Shown here: positions 30,456 to 37,968 of the stretch, in pieces | Numbering within the stretch: position 1 is the stretch's first letter | Layout of the letters: every line of letters begins with the position of its first letter | Source of the DNA: Sphingomonadaceae bacterium | GTDB lineage: Bacteria > Pseudomonadota > Alphaproteobacteria > Sphingomonadales > Sphingomonadaceae | Direction of reading: 5' to 3' | Assembly (NCBI GenBank): GCA_019239915.1 | Contig: JAFAZF010000058.1 | Location: 144,510-208,509 of the forward strand | Length of the DNA stretch: 64,000 bases | Translations under genes and position numbers: made by a program | Notes under the pieces: model-generated | Database searches by the model: none | What the model was told of the DNA's origin: nothing | What the model saw: only the letters and a program-made list of their open reading frames with translations

Positions 30456-31141
30456 GGCGCCTCGCCGCGATGCTCGCCGTCATCGGCATGAGCATCGTTG
30501 CCGGTTTCGCGCTCTATGTCGGGCTGCTGCATTCGCCGCTGCTGCGATCGAACCCGATCCTCTTCTATCGCGGCCTGCTGCTCGGCGGGGCGGATGCGGT
30601 GGTCCTCGCGCTTCTGCTCGCCCTATCGCTGCCGCGGCTGAAGCTGTGGGATCCGGCCATCCTCATCGCGGCGGTGATGGCGTCGCTGAGCGTCAACCTC
30701 ACCTTCCTCATCGTGATCCCGGTGACGATCGATCGGTCGGTGAGCGTGTTCCTGCTGAGCCGCATCGAGGCCGCACCGCCGCAGGCGCCGCTTGATGCGC
30801 AGGGGCTCCGCGCGACATTCGTCCGCGATTATGTGATCGGCATGGCGCAGATCGATCGCCGCATCGACGAGCAGACCCGCTCGGGCAACCTCGTCGTCGA
30901 TCACGGCCGGCTGCGGCTTACGCCGCAGGGCGAACGGTTCATGCGGCTGTCACGCACGCTCGCGCGCCTGTTCGGCACCGATCCGCGCTTCGTCGGCGGC
31001 GACCGTGGCATGACGGTGCAGCAGGTGAAGGGAAGCGAACCCCCAAGCGCAGCCCGCAAGGCACAGCGCCATCAAATCAAAGAGGGCTCGCCAGGCGCCG
31101 CTAGGCTGGAGCGGGTGAAGGGAATCGAACCCTCGTCGTAA
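30452..31141 (+). CDS. Membrane protein of unknown function, C-terminus runs into tRNA-Gly
   Basis: 229 residues. Four hydrophobic segments in the first 120 residues (AMLAVIGMSIVAGFALYVGLL, FYRGLLLGGADAVVLALLLALSL), then a soluble helical domain. It is coupled by ATGA to the previous gene. The last 40 residues (EPPSAARKAQRHQIKE... RVKGIEPSS) are not typical: RVKGIEPSS is translation of the reverse 3' end of the tRNA-Gly, and a similar VKGSEPPS segment precedes it. The natural end of the protein was probably near 31020. Confidence 0.6.
   Translation: MRRLAAMLAVIGMSIVAGFALYVGLLHSPLLRSNPILFYRGLLLGGADAVVLALLLALSLPRLKLWDPAILIAAVMASLSVNLTFLIVIPVTIDRSVSVFLLSRIEAAPPQAPLDAQGLRATFVRDYVIGMAQIDRRIDEQTRSGNLVVDHGRLRLTPQGERFMRLSRTLARLFGTDPRFVGGDRGMTVQQVKGSEPPSAARKAQRHQIKEGSPGAARLERVKGIEPSS
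31021..31042. repeat. Partial copy of tRNA-Gly 3' end
   Basis: GCAGGTGAAGGGAAGCGAACCC matches GCGGGTGAAGGGAATCGAACCC at the 3' part of the tRNA (31111-31132) in 20 of 22 positions, same orientation, about 90 bases away. It is read within the C-terminus of the membrane-protein gene. It could be a scar of an element that once used this tRNA as attachment site. Confidence 0.45.
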
Positions 31142-31180
31142 GCTTGGAAGGCTTCTGCTCTACCATTGAGCTACACCCGC
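31107..31180 (-). tRNA. tRNA-Gly (TCC)
   Basis: The minus strand folds as a complete tRNA of 74 bases: acceptor GCGGGTG/CACCCGC, D-arm with AGCTCAATGGTAGAGC, anticodon stem-loop AAGCC TTCCAAG.. with TCC as anticodon, T-arm GAGGGTTCGATTCCCTT, discriminator T and encoded CCA (31107-31109). The T-arm and D-arm invariant bases are present. Confidence 0.93.
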
Positions 31181-31247
31181 GCCGGCGCCATCGCGTTTCC
31201 GGCACTTCCGGCGCGGCGTCAACGCTTTTGCGACGCCGGTCTCGCGG

Positions 31248-31619
31248 TCAGCGATCGCAGCGGCGATAGGGATGCAGTGGCGCCCGCGCCGCTGGATGCG
31301 CAACCGCCTTTTTCGCAACGGGCTTGGCGATGGCCGGCTTGACCGCCACCGGCTTCCTCGCAGCCGCTTTCGTCACGGGTTCCTTCGCGGCCGGACCGCC
31401 GGACGCTCCGGGCTCATGGCCGTGCTTGGCGATATAGGCTTTCCGCCATTCGCTCACATAGGGCTTCGCCTTCGCTTCCGTCGCGGGCTTCGCGACATCC
31501 GGCTGGTGCGGCACGTGCGAGGGATTGCTCGGCGGAGGCCCGGCCGCGGGTTCGGGAGCCGCGAGCGCGGCGCCGGCGAAAAACGAAAGCGCCAGCGCGC
31601 CGAAAGCAGCTCGAACCAT
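31248..31619 (-). CDS. Exported Ala/Lys/Pro-rich protein
   Basis: 123 residues from ATG 31619. Signal peptide (MVRAAFGALALSFFAGAALA), then a Pro-rich stretch (PEPAAGPPPSNPSHVPHQPD), a short conserved-looking helix (KPYVSEWRKAYIAKHGHEPG), and a tail of repeated K-P/K-A units (KPVAVKPAIAKPVAKKAVAH). The tail could bind anionic envelope polymers or DNA. No family recognised. It ends 67 bases from the tRNA-Gly. Confidence 0.6.
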   Translation of the reverse strand: MVRAAFGALALSFFAGAALAAPEPAAGPPPSNPSHVPHQPDVAKPATEAKAKPYVSEWRKAYIAKHGHEPGASGGPAAKEPVTKAAARKPVAVKPAIAKPVAKKAVAHPAARAPLHPYRRCDR

Positions 31620-31809
31620 AGCGGACGATCTCCCAACCAGTGCAATACGCTGCCAGAGCGGCAGAAGCTTGTCGATGCAAAAGGATTTCGGGAGAATTCC
31701 GCGCGCAGGCTCGCACGCGGCGCGCGAACCGGTTGCGCGAACGCCGGGCTGCGGTCGATCGGGGCTCCCGCATTGCGATGCGGCTTGCAGGCGACCATAG
31801 CCCCTCGCC

Positions 31810-32868
31810 ATGTCCTTGTTCACGCGTCCCGCCCTGCCCCGTCCCGCGCCGCGCGCGTTCGCGCGCTGGCTGCTCGTCGTCGCAGCGCTGGTGCTGCTGA
31901 TCGTGGCCGTCGGCGGGATCACGCGGCTGACCGAATCCGGTCTGTCGATCACGCAGTGGAAGCCCATCCGCGGCATCGTCCCGCCGTTGAACGATGCGCA
32001 GTGGCAGGAGGAGTTCGCCGGCTACCGGCGCATCCCGCAATATGCCGCCTTCAACGCCGGCATGACGCTCGGCGGCTTCAAGCACATCTATTTCTGGGAG
32101 TATCTCCATCGGCTGCTGGCGCGCGCGATCGGAACGGTGCTGGCCCTGGTGCTGCTTGTCTTCTGGTGGCGGCGTGCGATCCCCAAGGGCTATGGCCGGC
32201 GGACGGTCGCGATCCTGCTGCTCGGCGCGCTACAGGGCGTGGTCGGCTGGTGGATGGTTGCCTCCGGGCTCGAATATCGCACCGAGGTCAGCCCCTATCG
32301 GCTCGCCATCCACCTGCTCACCGCGCTGCTGATCTACGGCGTGCTGATCTGGACGGCGCTCGATCTGTTCGCGCTCGCCCGCCGTCCTTCGGCGCAGCGG
32401 GCGCGGCTGACGGGGTTAGGGACGGTCGCGATCGCGACCCTCGTGATCCAGATCATGCTCGGTGCCTTCACCGCCGGGCTGCGCGCCGGTTACGCCTTCG
32501 CAAGCTGGCCGCTGATGGGCGATCGGCTGTTCCCCGCGGGTGGCTGGAACAGCGCCACGAACGCGCTCACCAACCTCACCGCCAACCCGGTCGTCGTCCA
32601 ATTCGTCCATCGCTGGTGGGCGTGGATCGCGGCCGGCGCGGTACTGCTGCTCGCACGCCGCGCCCGACGGAGCGGCCGTGGCCCGACGCACGCCGTCGCG
32701 ACCGCAGTGGTGCTGCAGATCCTGCTCGGCATCGCGACGCTGATGAGCGGCGTGAAGATCGAGATCGCCGTCGCGCATCAGGCGATGGCGGCGCTGCTGC
32801 TCGCCGCGACGATATGGGCCGCGCACGCCGTCGGCGGCGAGCGAGCGGCGGGACGCGTCGCGGCATGA
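31810..32868 (+). CDS. ctaA: Heme A synthase (COX15/CtaA)
   Basis: Oxidises the C8 methyl of heme O to give heme A for aa3-type cytochrome oxidase, in the cytoplasmic membrane. 352 residues and eight predicted helices. Seen signatures: VGGITRLTESGLSITQWKPIRGIVPPLN, HIYFWEYLHRLLARAIG (heme-ligand His), GVVGWWMVASGL and FVHRWWAWIA (second His) in the repeated half. It overlaps cutA by ATGA. An aa3 oxidase subunit IV gene lies 6 kb away. Confidence 0.95.
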   Translation: MSLFTRPALPRPAPRAFARWLLVVAALVLLIVAVGGITRLTESGLSITQWKPIRGIVPPLNDAQWQEEFAGYRRIPQYAAFNAGMTLGGFKHIYFWEYLHRLLARAIGTVLALVLLVFWWRRAIPKGYGRRTVAILLLGALQGVVGWWMVASGLEYRTEVSPYRLAIHLLTALLIYGVLIWTALDLFALARRPSAQRARLTGLGTVAIATLVIQIMLGAFTAGLRAGYAFASWPLMGDRLFPAGGWNSATNALTNLTANPVVVQFVHRWWAWIAAGAVLLLARRARRSGRGPTHAVATAVVLQILLGIATLMSGVKIEIAVAHQAMAALLLAATIWAAHAVGGERAAGRVAA

Positions 32869-33179
32869 GCGCCATCGCCACCGTCTACGCCGTGTTCGGA
32901 TCGCAGGCGGAGGCCGAAAGCATCGGACGCGCGATGGTCAAGCGTGGACTCGCCGCCTGCGTCAACATCCTTGGTGGCTGCCGCTCGATCTATCGCTGGC
33001 AGGGCGCGATCGAGGAAGCGGACGAGGTCCCCGCGCTCTTCAAGACGACGGCCGAGGGCGCGGCAGCGCTGATCGCCGCGATCGCGGAGGCGCACAGCTA
33101 CGGCGTCCCGGCAGTCGTCGCATGGCCGATCGCGCACGCGCATCCGGCCTACGCGGAGTGGGTGAAACAATCCTCCTGA
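32865..33179 (+). CDS. cutA: CutA-family divalent cation tolerance protein
   Basis: 104 residues, the usual CutA size. Ferredoxin-like alpha/beta trimer protein; signature KRGLAACVNILGGCRSIYRWQGAIEEADEVPALFKTT, then YGVPAVVAWPIAHAHPAYAEWV. Cys in AACVNI is conserved. Genetically linked to copper and divalent-cation tolerance in E. coli; the biochemical role is unsettled. Coupled to ctaA by a 4-base overlap. Confidence 0.93.
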   Translation: MSAIATVYAVFGSQAEAESIGRAMVKRGLAACVNILGGCRSIYRWQGAIEEADEVPALFKTTAEGAAALIAAIAEAHSYGVPAVVAWPIAHAHPAYAEWVKQSS

Positions 33180-33481
33180 ACTCTCTCCGGTCGGTTCACC
33201 GCATCGAGCCCGTCGAAATGCGCCCGTCGATGAACCCCCATCAATGACGCCGCGACGGAGCGGCAGGTCGGATCCTCGTCCTGACGTCCCTGAACCATGT
33301 GGATAGGTTCACCTGCCACTCGACAAGCTCAACCCTCCCCCCGCCGGAACGCTAAAGGTATGGGAATACCTCACGCGAAACCGGCGCTTTTGCTTGACTT
33401 CTCCGCCCTCCCCCGCCATTTGCCCGCTCACACCGCGCCGCCCGCCGAGGCGGCGTTATTCATTTCAGGAGTCTCGGGGCC
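33180..33481 (+). promoter_or_regulatory. Leader region of rplM-rpsI
   Basis: About 300 bases without a gene. A degenerate family-1 repeat half lies near 33310-33335 (CACTCGACAAGCTCAACC). TTGAC at 33394-33398 with CATTTG about 17 bases later is a possible promoter. Just before the gene GCCGCCCGCCGAGGCGGCG (33437-33455) forms a short hairpin, followed by the Shine-Dalgarno AGGAG. Promoter call is tentative. Confidence 0.35.
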
Positions 33482-33961
33482 ATGAAGGCGCTGATGAAGA
33501 CGACCAAGCCGGCCACGCCGTCGACGGTCGAGAAGAAATGGCATCTCATCGATGCCGACGGCCTCGTGGTGGGGCGCGTGGCGTCGATCATCGCCAACAT
33601 CCTGCGCGGCAAGCACAAGCCGAGCTTCACCCCGCATATCGACTGCGGCGACAACGTCATCGTCATCAATGCCGAGAAGGTCCGCTTCACCGGCAAGAAG
33701 GCGACGCAGAAGGTCTATTATCGCCACACCGGCTATGCCGGCGGCATCAAGGAAGTGCGCGCCGACAAGCTGCTCGACGGCCGCTTTCCCGAGCGCGTGC
33801 TCGAAAAGGCGGTGGAACGCATGATCCCGCGCGGGCCGCTGGGCCGCCAGCAGATGCGCAACCTGCGCGTCTTCAAGGGCCCGGAGCATGTCCACGCCGC
33901 GCAGAACCCCGAAGTGCTCGATGTCGCGGCCATGAACCGCAAGAACAAGGTGGGCGCCTGA
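33482..33961 (+). CDS. rplM: 50S ribosomal protein L13
   Basis: 159 residues. Assembles early into the 50S subunit. Signature sequences: [67 protein letters not shown], and [37 protein letters not shown] precedes the ATG. Its last stop TGA overlaps the ATG of rpsI (TGATG), as in the standard rplM-rpsI operon. Confidence 0.98.
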   Translation: MKALMKTTKPATPSTVEKKWHLIDADGLVVGRVASIIANILRGKHKPSFTPHIDCGDNVIVINAEKVRFTGKKATQKVYYRHTGYAGGIKEVRADKLLDGRFPERVLEKAVERMIPRGPLGRQQMRNLRVFKGPEHVHAAQNPEVLDVAAMNRKNKVGA

Positions 33962-34509
33962 TGTCCGACAACCGCCAATCCCTTTCCGATCTCGCTTCGC
34001 TCACCGGCCAGGCCGCTACGCAGCCGCAGGCGGCAGCTGCCGCCGAGGGTGCGGCGCCCGCTCCCGCCGCACCGCTCTCGGCCGAAGCGGCGCCCGTGCT
34101 GCGCGAGCGCCAGGTCGACGCGCAGGGTCGCGCCTATGCGACCGGCCGCCGCAAGGATGCCGTCGCGCGCGTATGGATCAAGCCCGGCAGCGGCAAGATC
34201 ACCGTCAACGGCCGCGATCAGGAGGTCTATTTCGCGCGACCGACGCTGCGCCTGGTCATCAACCAGCCGTTCGGCGTCGCCGACCGCGAGGGCCAGTATG
34301 ACGTCGTCGCCACCGTTTCCGGCGGCGGCCTCTCCGGCCAGGCCGGCGCGGTGAAGCACGGCATCGCGCAGGCGCTCACCCGCTTCGAGCCGGTGCTGCG
34401 CAGCCCGGTGAAGGCGGCCGGCTTCCTCACCCGCGACAGCCGCGCGGTCGAGCGTAAGAAGTACGGCAAGGCCAAGGCGCGCCGCAGCTTCCAGTTCTCG
34501 AAGCGCTGA
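33961..34509 (+). CDS. rpsI: 30S ribosomal protein S9
   Basis: 182 residues. The C-terminal 130 are canonical S9: [66 protein letters not shown] and [17 protein letters not shown], the basic tail that reaches the P-site tRNA. An Ala/Pro-rich N-terminal extension of about 50 residues, usual in this family of alphaproteobacteria, precedes it. Start overlaps the rplM stop; the operon ends with the hairpin at 34530. Confidence 0.98.
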   Translation: MSDNRQSLSDLASLTGQAATQPQAAAAAEGAAPAPAAPLSAEAAPVLRERQVDAQGRAYATGRRKDAVARVWIKPGSGKITVNGRDQEVYFARPTLRLVINQPFGVADREGQYDVVATVSGGGLSGQAGAVKHGIAQALTRFEPVLRSPVKAAGFLTRDSRAVERKKYGKAKARRSFQFSKR

Positions 34510-34529
34510 TCGCTCCCCGCGCACGCTTC

Positions 34530-34563
34530 GAAGGGCGTCGTCCGCGAGGACGGCGCCCTTTTC
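34530..34563 (+). terminator. Rho-independent terminator of rplM-rpsI
   Basis: AAGGGCGTCGTCC pairs with GGACGGCGCCCTT around a GCGA loop, with one bulge, followed by TTCGTT. Standard spacing after rpsI. Confidence 0.75.
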
Positions 34564-34639
34564 GTTGCGCGATGCGTCCGCTCGCCTCGCGCATGTTTGA
34601 CTGATAGGTTCGGTCACCGCGACTTTCGGGAGTCGTCGC

Positions 34640-35371
34640 ATGACCAAGCCTGTCTTCGCCGCCTACGCCATCGCCGCCTATGCCGTCTTCCTGGCGACCT
34701 TCCTTTACTTGGTCGCGTTCGTCGCTGGATGGCCGATCGTCCCGCACACGGTCGATCACGGGCCGGCCGCACCGCTGGCTGGAGCGCTGGCGATCGACGC
34801 GGCGCTGATCGCGCTGTTCGGCGTGCAGCACAGCATCATGGCGCGCCAGGGCTTCAAGCGAGGCTGGGCGCGGATCGTGCCCGCGCCGATCGAACGCAGC
34901 ACCTACATGCTCTTCGCCTGCGCCGCGCTGATCCTGATGTTCCTGTTGTGGCGGCCCATCTCCACGCCGATCTGGCATGTCGAAGCGCGCTGGGCGACCG
35001 TTCTAATCTGGGCGCTTTTCGCGGCGGGCTGGCTGATCGTGCTGCTCAGCACGTTCCTGATCAACCACTTCGAACTGTTCGGGCTGCAGCAGGTCTATCA
35101 TCATTGGCGCGGCGTCGCCGCGGCCGCGCCGAAGCTGCGCCAGCCGCTATTCTATAGGCTCGTACGCCATCCGCTCTATTCCGGCTTCTTCCTCGCCTTC
35201 TGGGCGACGCCGGCGATGACGGGCGGGCACCTCCTGCTCGCGTTGGGCCTGTCGGCCTATATGCTGATCGCCATCCGCTACGAGGAACGCGATCTCGTCC
35301 GCCTGTTCGGCACCGACTATGAGGATTATCGCCGCCGCGTCGGCATGCTGACGCCCCGCCGCGCGCGGTAA
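34640..35371 (+). CDS. mddA: MddA-like membrane methyltransferase (NnrU/isoprenylcysteine methyltransferase fold)
   Basis: 243 residues with five to six transmembrane helices. Characteristic strings are FGVQHSIMARQGFKRGWARIVP, PIERSTYMLFACAALILMFLLW, VLLSTFLINHFELFGLQQVY, then RLVRHPLYSGFFLAFWATPAMTGGHLLLALG and RYEERDLVRLFGTDYEDYRRRVGML. This set matches MddA, which methylates methanethiol to dimethyl sulfide with SAM. Assignment is by recalled pattern; a plain isoprenylcysteine methyltransferase-like role cannot be excluded. Confidence 0.72.
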   Translation: MTKPVFAAYAIAAYAVFLATFLYLVAFVAGWPIVPHTVDHGPAAPLAGALAIDAALIALFGVQHSIMARQGFKRGWARIVPAPIERSTYMLFACAALILMFLLWRPISTPIWHVEARWATVLIWALFAAGWLIVLLSTFLINHFELFGLQQVYHHWRGVAAAAPKLRQPLFYRLVRHPLYSGFFLAFWATPAMTGGHLLLALGLSAYMLIAIRYEERDLVRLFGTDYEDYRRRVGMLTPRRAR

Positions 35372-35417
35372 GCTGCCATCAAGCGCGATATGAGGCCGAA
35401 CGCGGTGGAGCGTTGAT

Positions 35418-35513
35418 GTGGCGAAACTCTCGATCATTGCCGGCTTTGTGCTTTGCATGGCCGCGGCAATGATCTTAGCCTTGCGCTCCAAGCCTCCGAA
35501 GCCCGACGCGTAA
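35418..35513 (+). CDS. 31-residue membrane peptide
   Basis: GTG-started frame MAKLSIIAGFVLCMAAAMIL followed by ALRSKPPKPDA: one helix and a basic Pro-rich tail. GGTGGAG lies 8 bases upstream. The shape is protein-like, but the evidence is only composition. Confidence 0.35.
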   Translation: MAKLSIIAGFVLCMAAAMILALRSKPPKPDA

Positions 35514-35557
35514 TCGGAAACCTCCGCTGCCGGGGCGAAGGCTGTCATACCAACTTC

Positions 35558-35644
35558 GTCACCCCGGGGTCCCAACTGCCTTCGATCGCGCGATCGAGCG
35601 AGCCGGATGCGGAGAGCGAGGCCCCGGCTTAAGCCGGGGTGACG
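35558..35644. repeat. Palindromic repeat, CACCCCGG family
   Basis: GTCACCCCGGGGTCC at the left and CCCCGGCTTAAGCCGGGGTGAC at the right form outward-facing inverse ends. The same unit occurs at 44049 in the nuoM-nuoN junction. Confidence 0.65.
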
Positions 35645-35668
35645 CCGGAGGACCGGCATTAGCCGCCG

Positions 35669-37084
35669 CTAGAGCAGCGGGCTGACCAATCGCGCGAAGT
35701 TTTCGCCGAGCCTGCGGATCGCCGGGCGCTTGCGCCAGGCGTCCAGATCGATGCGGTCGCTGTTGTCGAGATAGCCGCGCTGGAAGGCTTCGAGCCGCTC
35801 GATCTCCGGTGCATCGTAGAGCAGCAGGCTGACCTCCTCGTTGAGCTGGAACGAGCGGATGTCGACGTTGCTCGAGCCGACCACGGCGAGCCGCCCGTCG
35901 ATGCTCACGCTCTTGGCGTGAAGCAGATAGTCGCGGAACGCCCAGATGCGCACGCCGCTCCGGAGCAGATCGTCGTAGAAGGAGCATTGCGCCAACCGTA
36001 CGATCGGGTGGTCGACGACCTGGCTGACGACGAGATCGATCGTCACGCCGCGCAGCACCGCGGTGCGCATTGCGCCGATCAGATCCTCGTCGGGGATCAG
36101 ATAGGGCGTGACCATGACGACGCGCTCGCGCGCCTCGTGGATCTGCCAGATGAGCAAAGTCTCGAAGCCTTCGAGGGGATAGTCGGCGCCGCTCGGCAGC
36201 AGCTGCACGGTGGCGTCGCCGGCAGGTGCGGGCACATCAGGCGAATCGAGCATCTCCTCGGTCTCGAGATACCAGTCGCCGAGGAAGATCGCTTCCATCT
36301 CAGCGACCGCCGGGCCTTCGACGCGTGCGACCAGCTCGCGATTGACGATGCCCTTGGCGAAATCCTTCGCGACGATGTTCTGCGACCCGGCCCAGCCGAT
36401 CGTGCCGTCGATCAGGAACAGCTTGCGGTGGTTGCGCATGTCGCGGCGCGTGCGGCCGCGGAGCACGCGCAGCGGCAGCACCTCGCGCACCTCGACGCCG
36501 GCGTCGCGCAGCCGGTGGATGGTGCCGCGCCGCCAATGATGCGAGCCGACCGGATCGACGAGCACATGCACCCGCACCCCCCGCGCGACCGCACGCGCGA
36601 GCGCGGCAATGACCTCACGGCCGGTGGCGTCGTCCGCGAAGATGTAGACGAGCAGCCGGACGTGATGCTGGGCGCCGTCGATATCCTCGATCAGCCGCGC
36701 GATGGCGCCGTCATAATCGTCGCTGAACTCGACCCGGTTGCCGCACACCGGCGGCAGCCGACCGAGCTGCTCGCCGAGCGCCTGGATCGAAGGGCATTCC
36801 GAAGTGGGCGGCGCGGCGCTCGCCAGCTTGTCACCGAGCGCGGCGTAAAAGGGCAGCAGCCCCTGCGCGCGTGCGACGCGCCACGCCGGAAATTTCGGGC
36901 GGCCGATCGCCAGGTAGAGGATGATCCCCGGGATCGGCAGGAAAAGGATGAGCAGCAGCCAGCTTCGCGTCGCCTCCGGCGAGCGCCGCAGCGGCACGAC
37001 GAACAGCATCACGATCCGGATCAGCCATTCGATGACGAGCAGCGGATAGGCGAGATCGGGCGGAAGCAGATGCTTCAGCAGCAT
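35669..37084 (-). CDS. Cardiolipin synthase-like phospholipase D family protein
   Basis: 471 residues from ATG 37084; GTG 37102 is also possible. Two N-terminal transmembrane helices (PLLVIEWLIRIVMLFVVPL and SWLLLILFLPIPGIILYLAIG) are followed by two PLD domains with HKD motifs: NHRKLFLIDGTIGWAGSQN and LLHAKSVSIDGRLAVVGSSNVD. This is the ClsA architecture (condensing two phosphatidylglycerols into cardiolipin and glycerol). A gene symbol is withheld because ClsA and related paralogues were not separated. Confidence 0.85.
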   Translation of the reverse strand: MLLKHLLPPDLAYPLLVIEWLIRIVMLFVVPLRRSPEATRSWLLLILFLPIPGIILYLAIGRPKFPAWRVARAQGLLPFYAALGDKLASAAPPTSECPSIQALGEQLGRLPPVCGNRVEFSDDYDGAIARLIEDIDGAQHHVRLLVYIFADDATGREVIAALARAVARGVRVHVLVDPVGSHHWRRGTIHRLRDAGVEVREVLPLRVLRGRTRRDMRNHRKLFLIDGTIGWAGSQNIVAKDFAKGIVNRELVARVEGPAVAEMEAIFLGDWYLETEEMLDSPDVPAPAGDATVQLLPSGADYPLEGFETLLIWQIHEARERVVMVTPYLIPDEDLIGAMRTAVLRGVTIDLVVSQVVDHPIVRLAQCSFYDDLLRSGVRIWAFRDYLLHAKSVSIDGRLAVVGSSNVDIRSFQLNEEVSLLLYDAPEIERLEAFQRGYLDNSDRIDLDAWRKRPAIRRLGENFARLVSPLL

Positions 37085-37122
37085 CGCGCCGCCTTTTGCC
37101 ACGGTGGTGCGTTGGGGCGGCT

Positions 37123-37332
37123 ATGCCCTCCTCGGTGATCGCCGCCTTCGACTATGACGCACCCAGCCGCGCGCTCGCGATCCGCTTCGTCTCCGGGCGC
37201 CGTTACGTTTATCGGGACGTGCCGTCGACGGTCGCGCAGGCGCTCGCGCGCGCGCCTTCGAAGGGCAGCTATTTTAACCGGCGCATTCGCGATCGCTTCC
37301 GGTACACGCGCGAGCGCAGCTCCCGCGATTAG
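37123..37332 (+). CDS. KTSC-domain protein
   Basis: 69 residues: SSVIAAFDYDAPSRALAIRF, GRRYVYRDVPSTVAQAL and the KTSC-type SKGSYFNRRIRDRFRY. Small single-domain KTSC proteins are widespread; some are fused to lysyl-tRNA synthetase or nucleases and may bind nucleic acid. Divergent from the cls-like gene. Confidence 0.75.
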   Translation: MPSSVIAAFDYDAPSRALAIRFVSGRRYVYRDVPSTVAQALARAPSKGSYFNRRIRDRFRYTRERSSRD

Positions 37333-37386
37333 CCGCATGCGGCGAACCCGGCGGCGATCGTCCCAGCGGCAGTCAAGCGGCGAGAA

Positions 37387-37896
37387 TCAGTCGCCGCCGG
37401 CCTGGTCGTCCTTGAGGCTCGGTGCCTTGGACGATTTCGGCGGCTCGGCGGGCTTGCTGCGCTTGGAATAGAGCATCGCCGCCGCGACTGCCGCCGAGCC
37501 GATCGCCGCCGCCGAACCGATGCCGACGCCGAGCCAGTTGACCGAGCTTTCGGACTTCGCAGTAGGCGACTTGGCGGCCGCACCGTCCCTGCCATCGGAG
37601 TGGGATTTCGCTGCGGACTTGGTCTCGCTTGCCGACACGGGCTTGGTCTCGCTCTTGCTGGTCCGGGATGACGATGCCGGTTTGCTGGGAGCAGGCTTGG
37701 CGGCCGGCTTCGCAGTTTGCGGCTTGTCGGCGGCAGCCTTCGTCGCGGCGGGTCTGGCGGCAGCGGGCGTGGCAGGCTTGGCGGGCGCGCGTCGCGCGCG
37801 CGCCGTGCCGCCTTCCTTAGCCGGCGTACGCCGCCGCGCCGGCGGTTTGGCCGCGCTCTCGCCCTTCGAGGTCTTGTCGTCGTCCATGTCAGCCAT
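37387..37896 (-). CDS. Lys/Ala/Pro-rich protein with one membrane segment
   Basis: 169 residues. Residues 1-115 are low-complexity (repeated AAKPA, PAKPAT, KSETK units), similar in composition to histone H1-like and PhaF-type tails. Residues about 120-143 (NWLGVGIGSAAAIGSAAVAAAML) form one hydrophobic helix, and the end is basic then acidic (SKRSKPAEPPKSSKAPSLKD). It follows pntA on the same strand by 72 bases. Function not inferable. Confidence 0.6.
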   Translation of the reverse strand: MADMDDDKTSKGESAAKPPARRRTPAKEGGTARARRAPAKPATPAAARPAATKAAADKPQTAKPAAKPAPSKPASSSRTSKSETKPVSASETKSAAKSHSDGRDGAAAKSPTAKSESSVNWLGVGIGSAAAIGSAAVAAAMLYSKRSKPAEPPKSSKAPSLKDDQAGGD

Positions 37897-37968
37897 AGCG
37901 CCGCATCGCCTTATCGGTTCCGCGCAATTGTTGAGGCACCGTCACGGCTTGGCAAGCCCGGATCGGCC

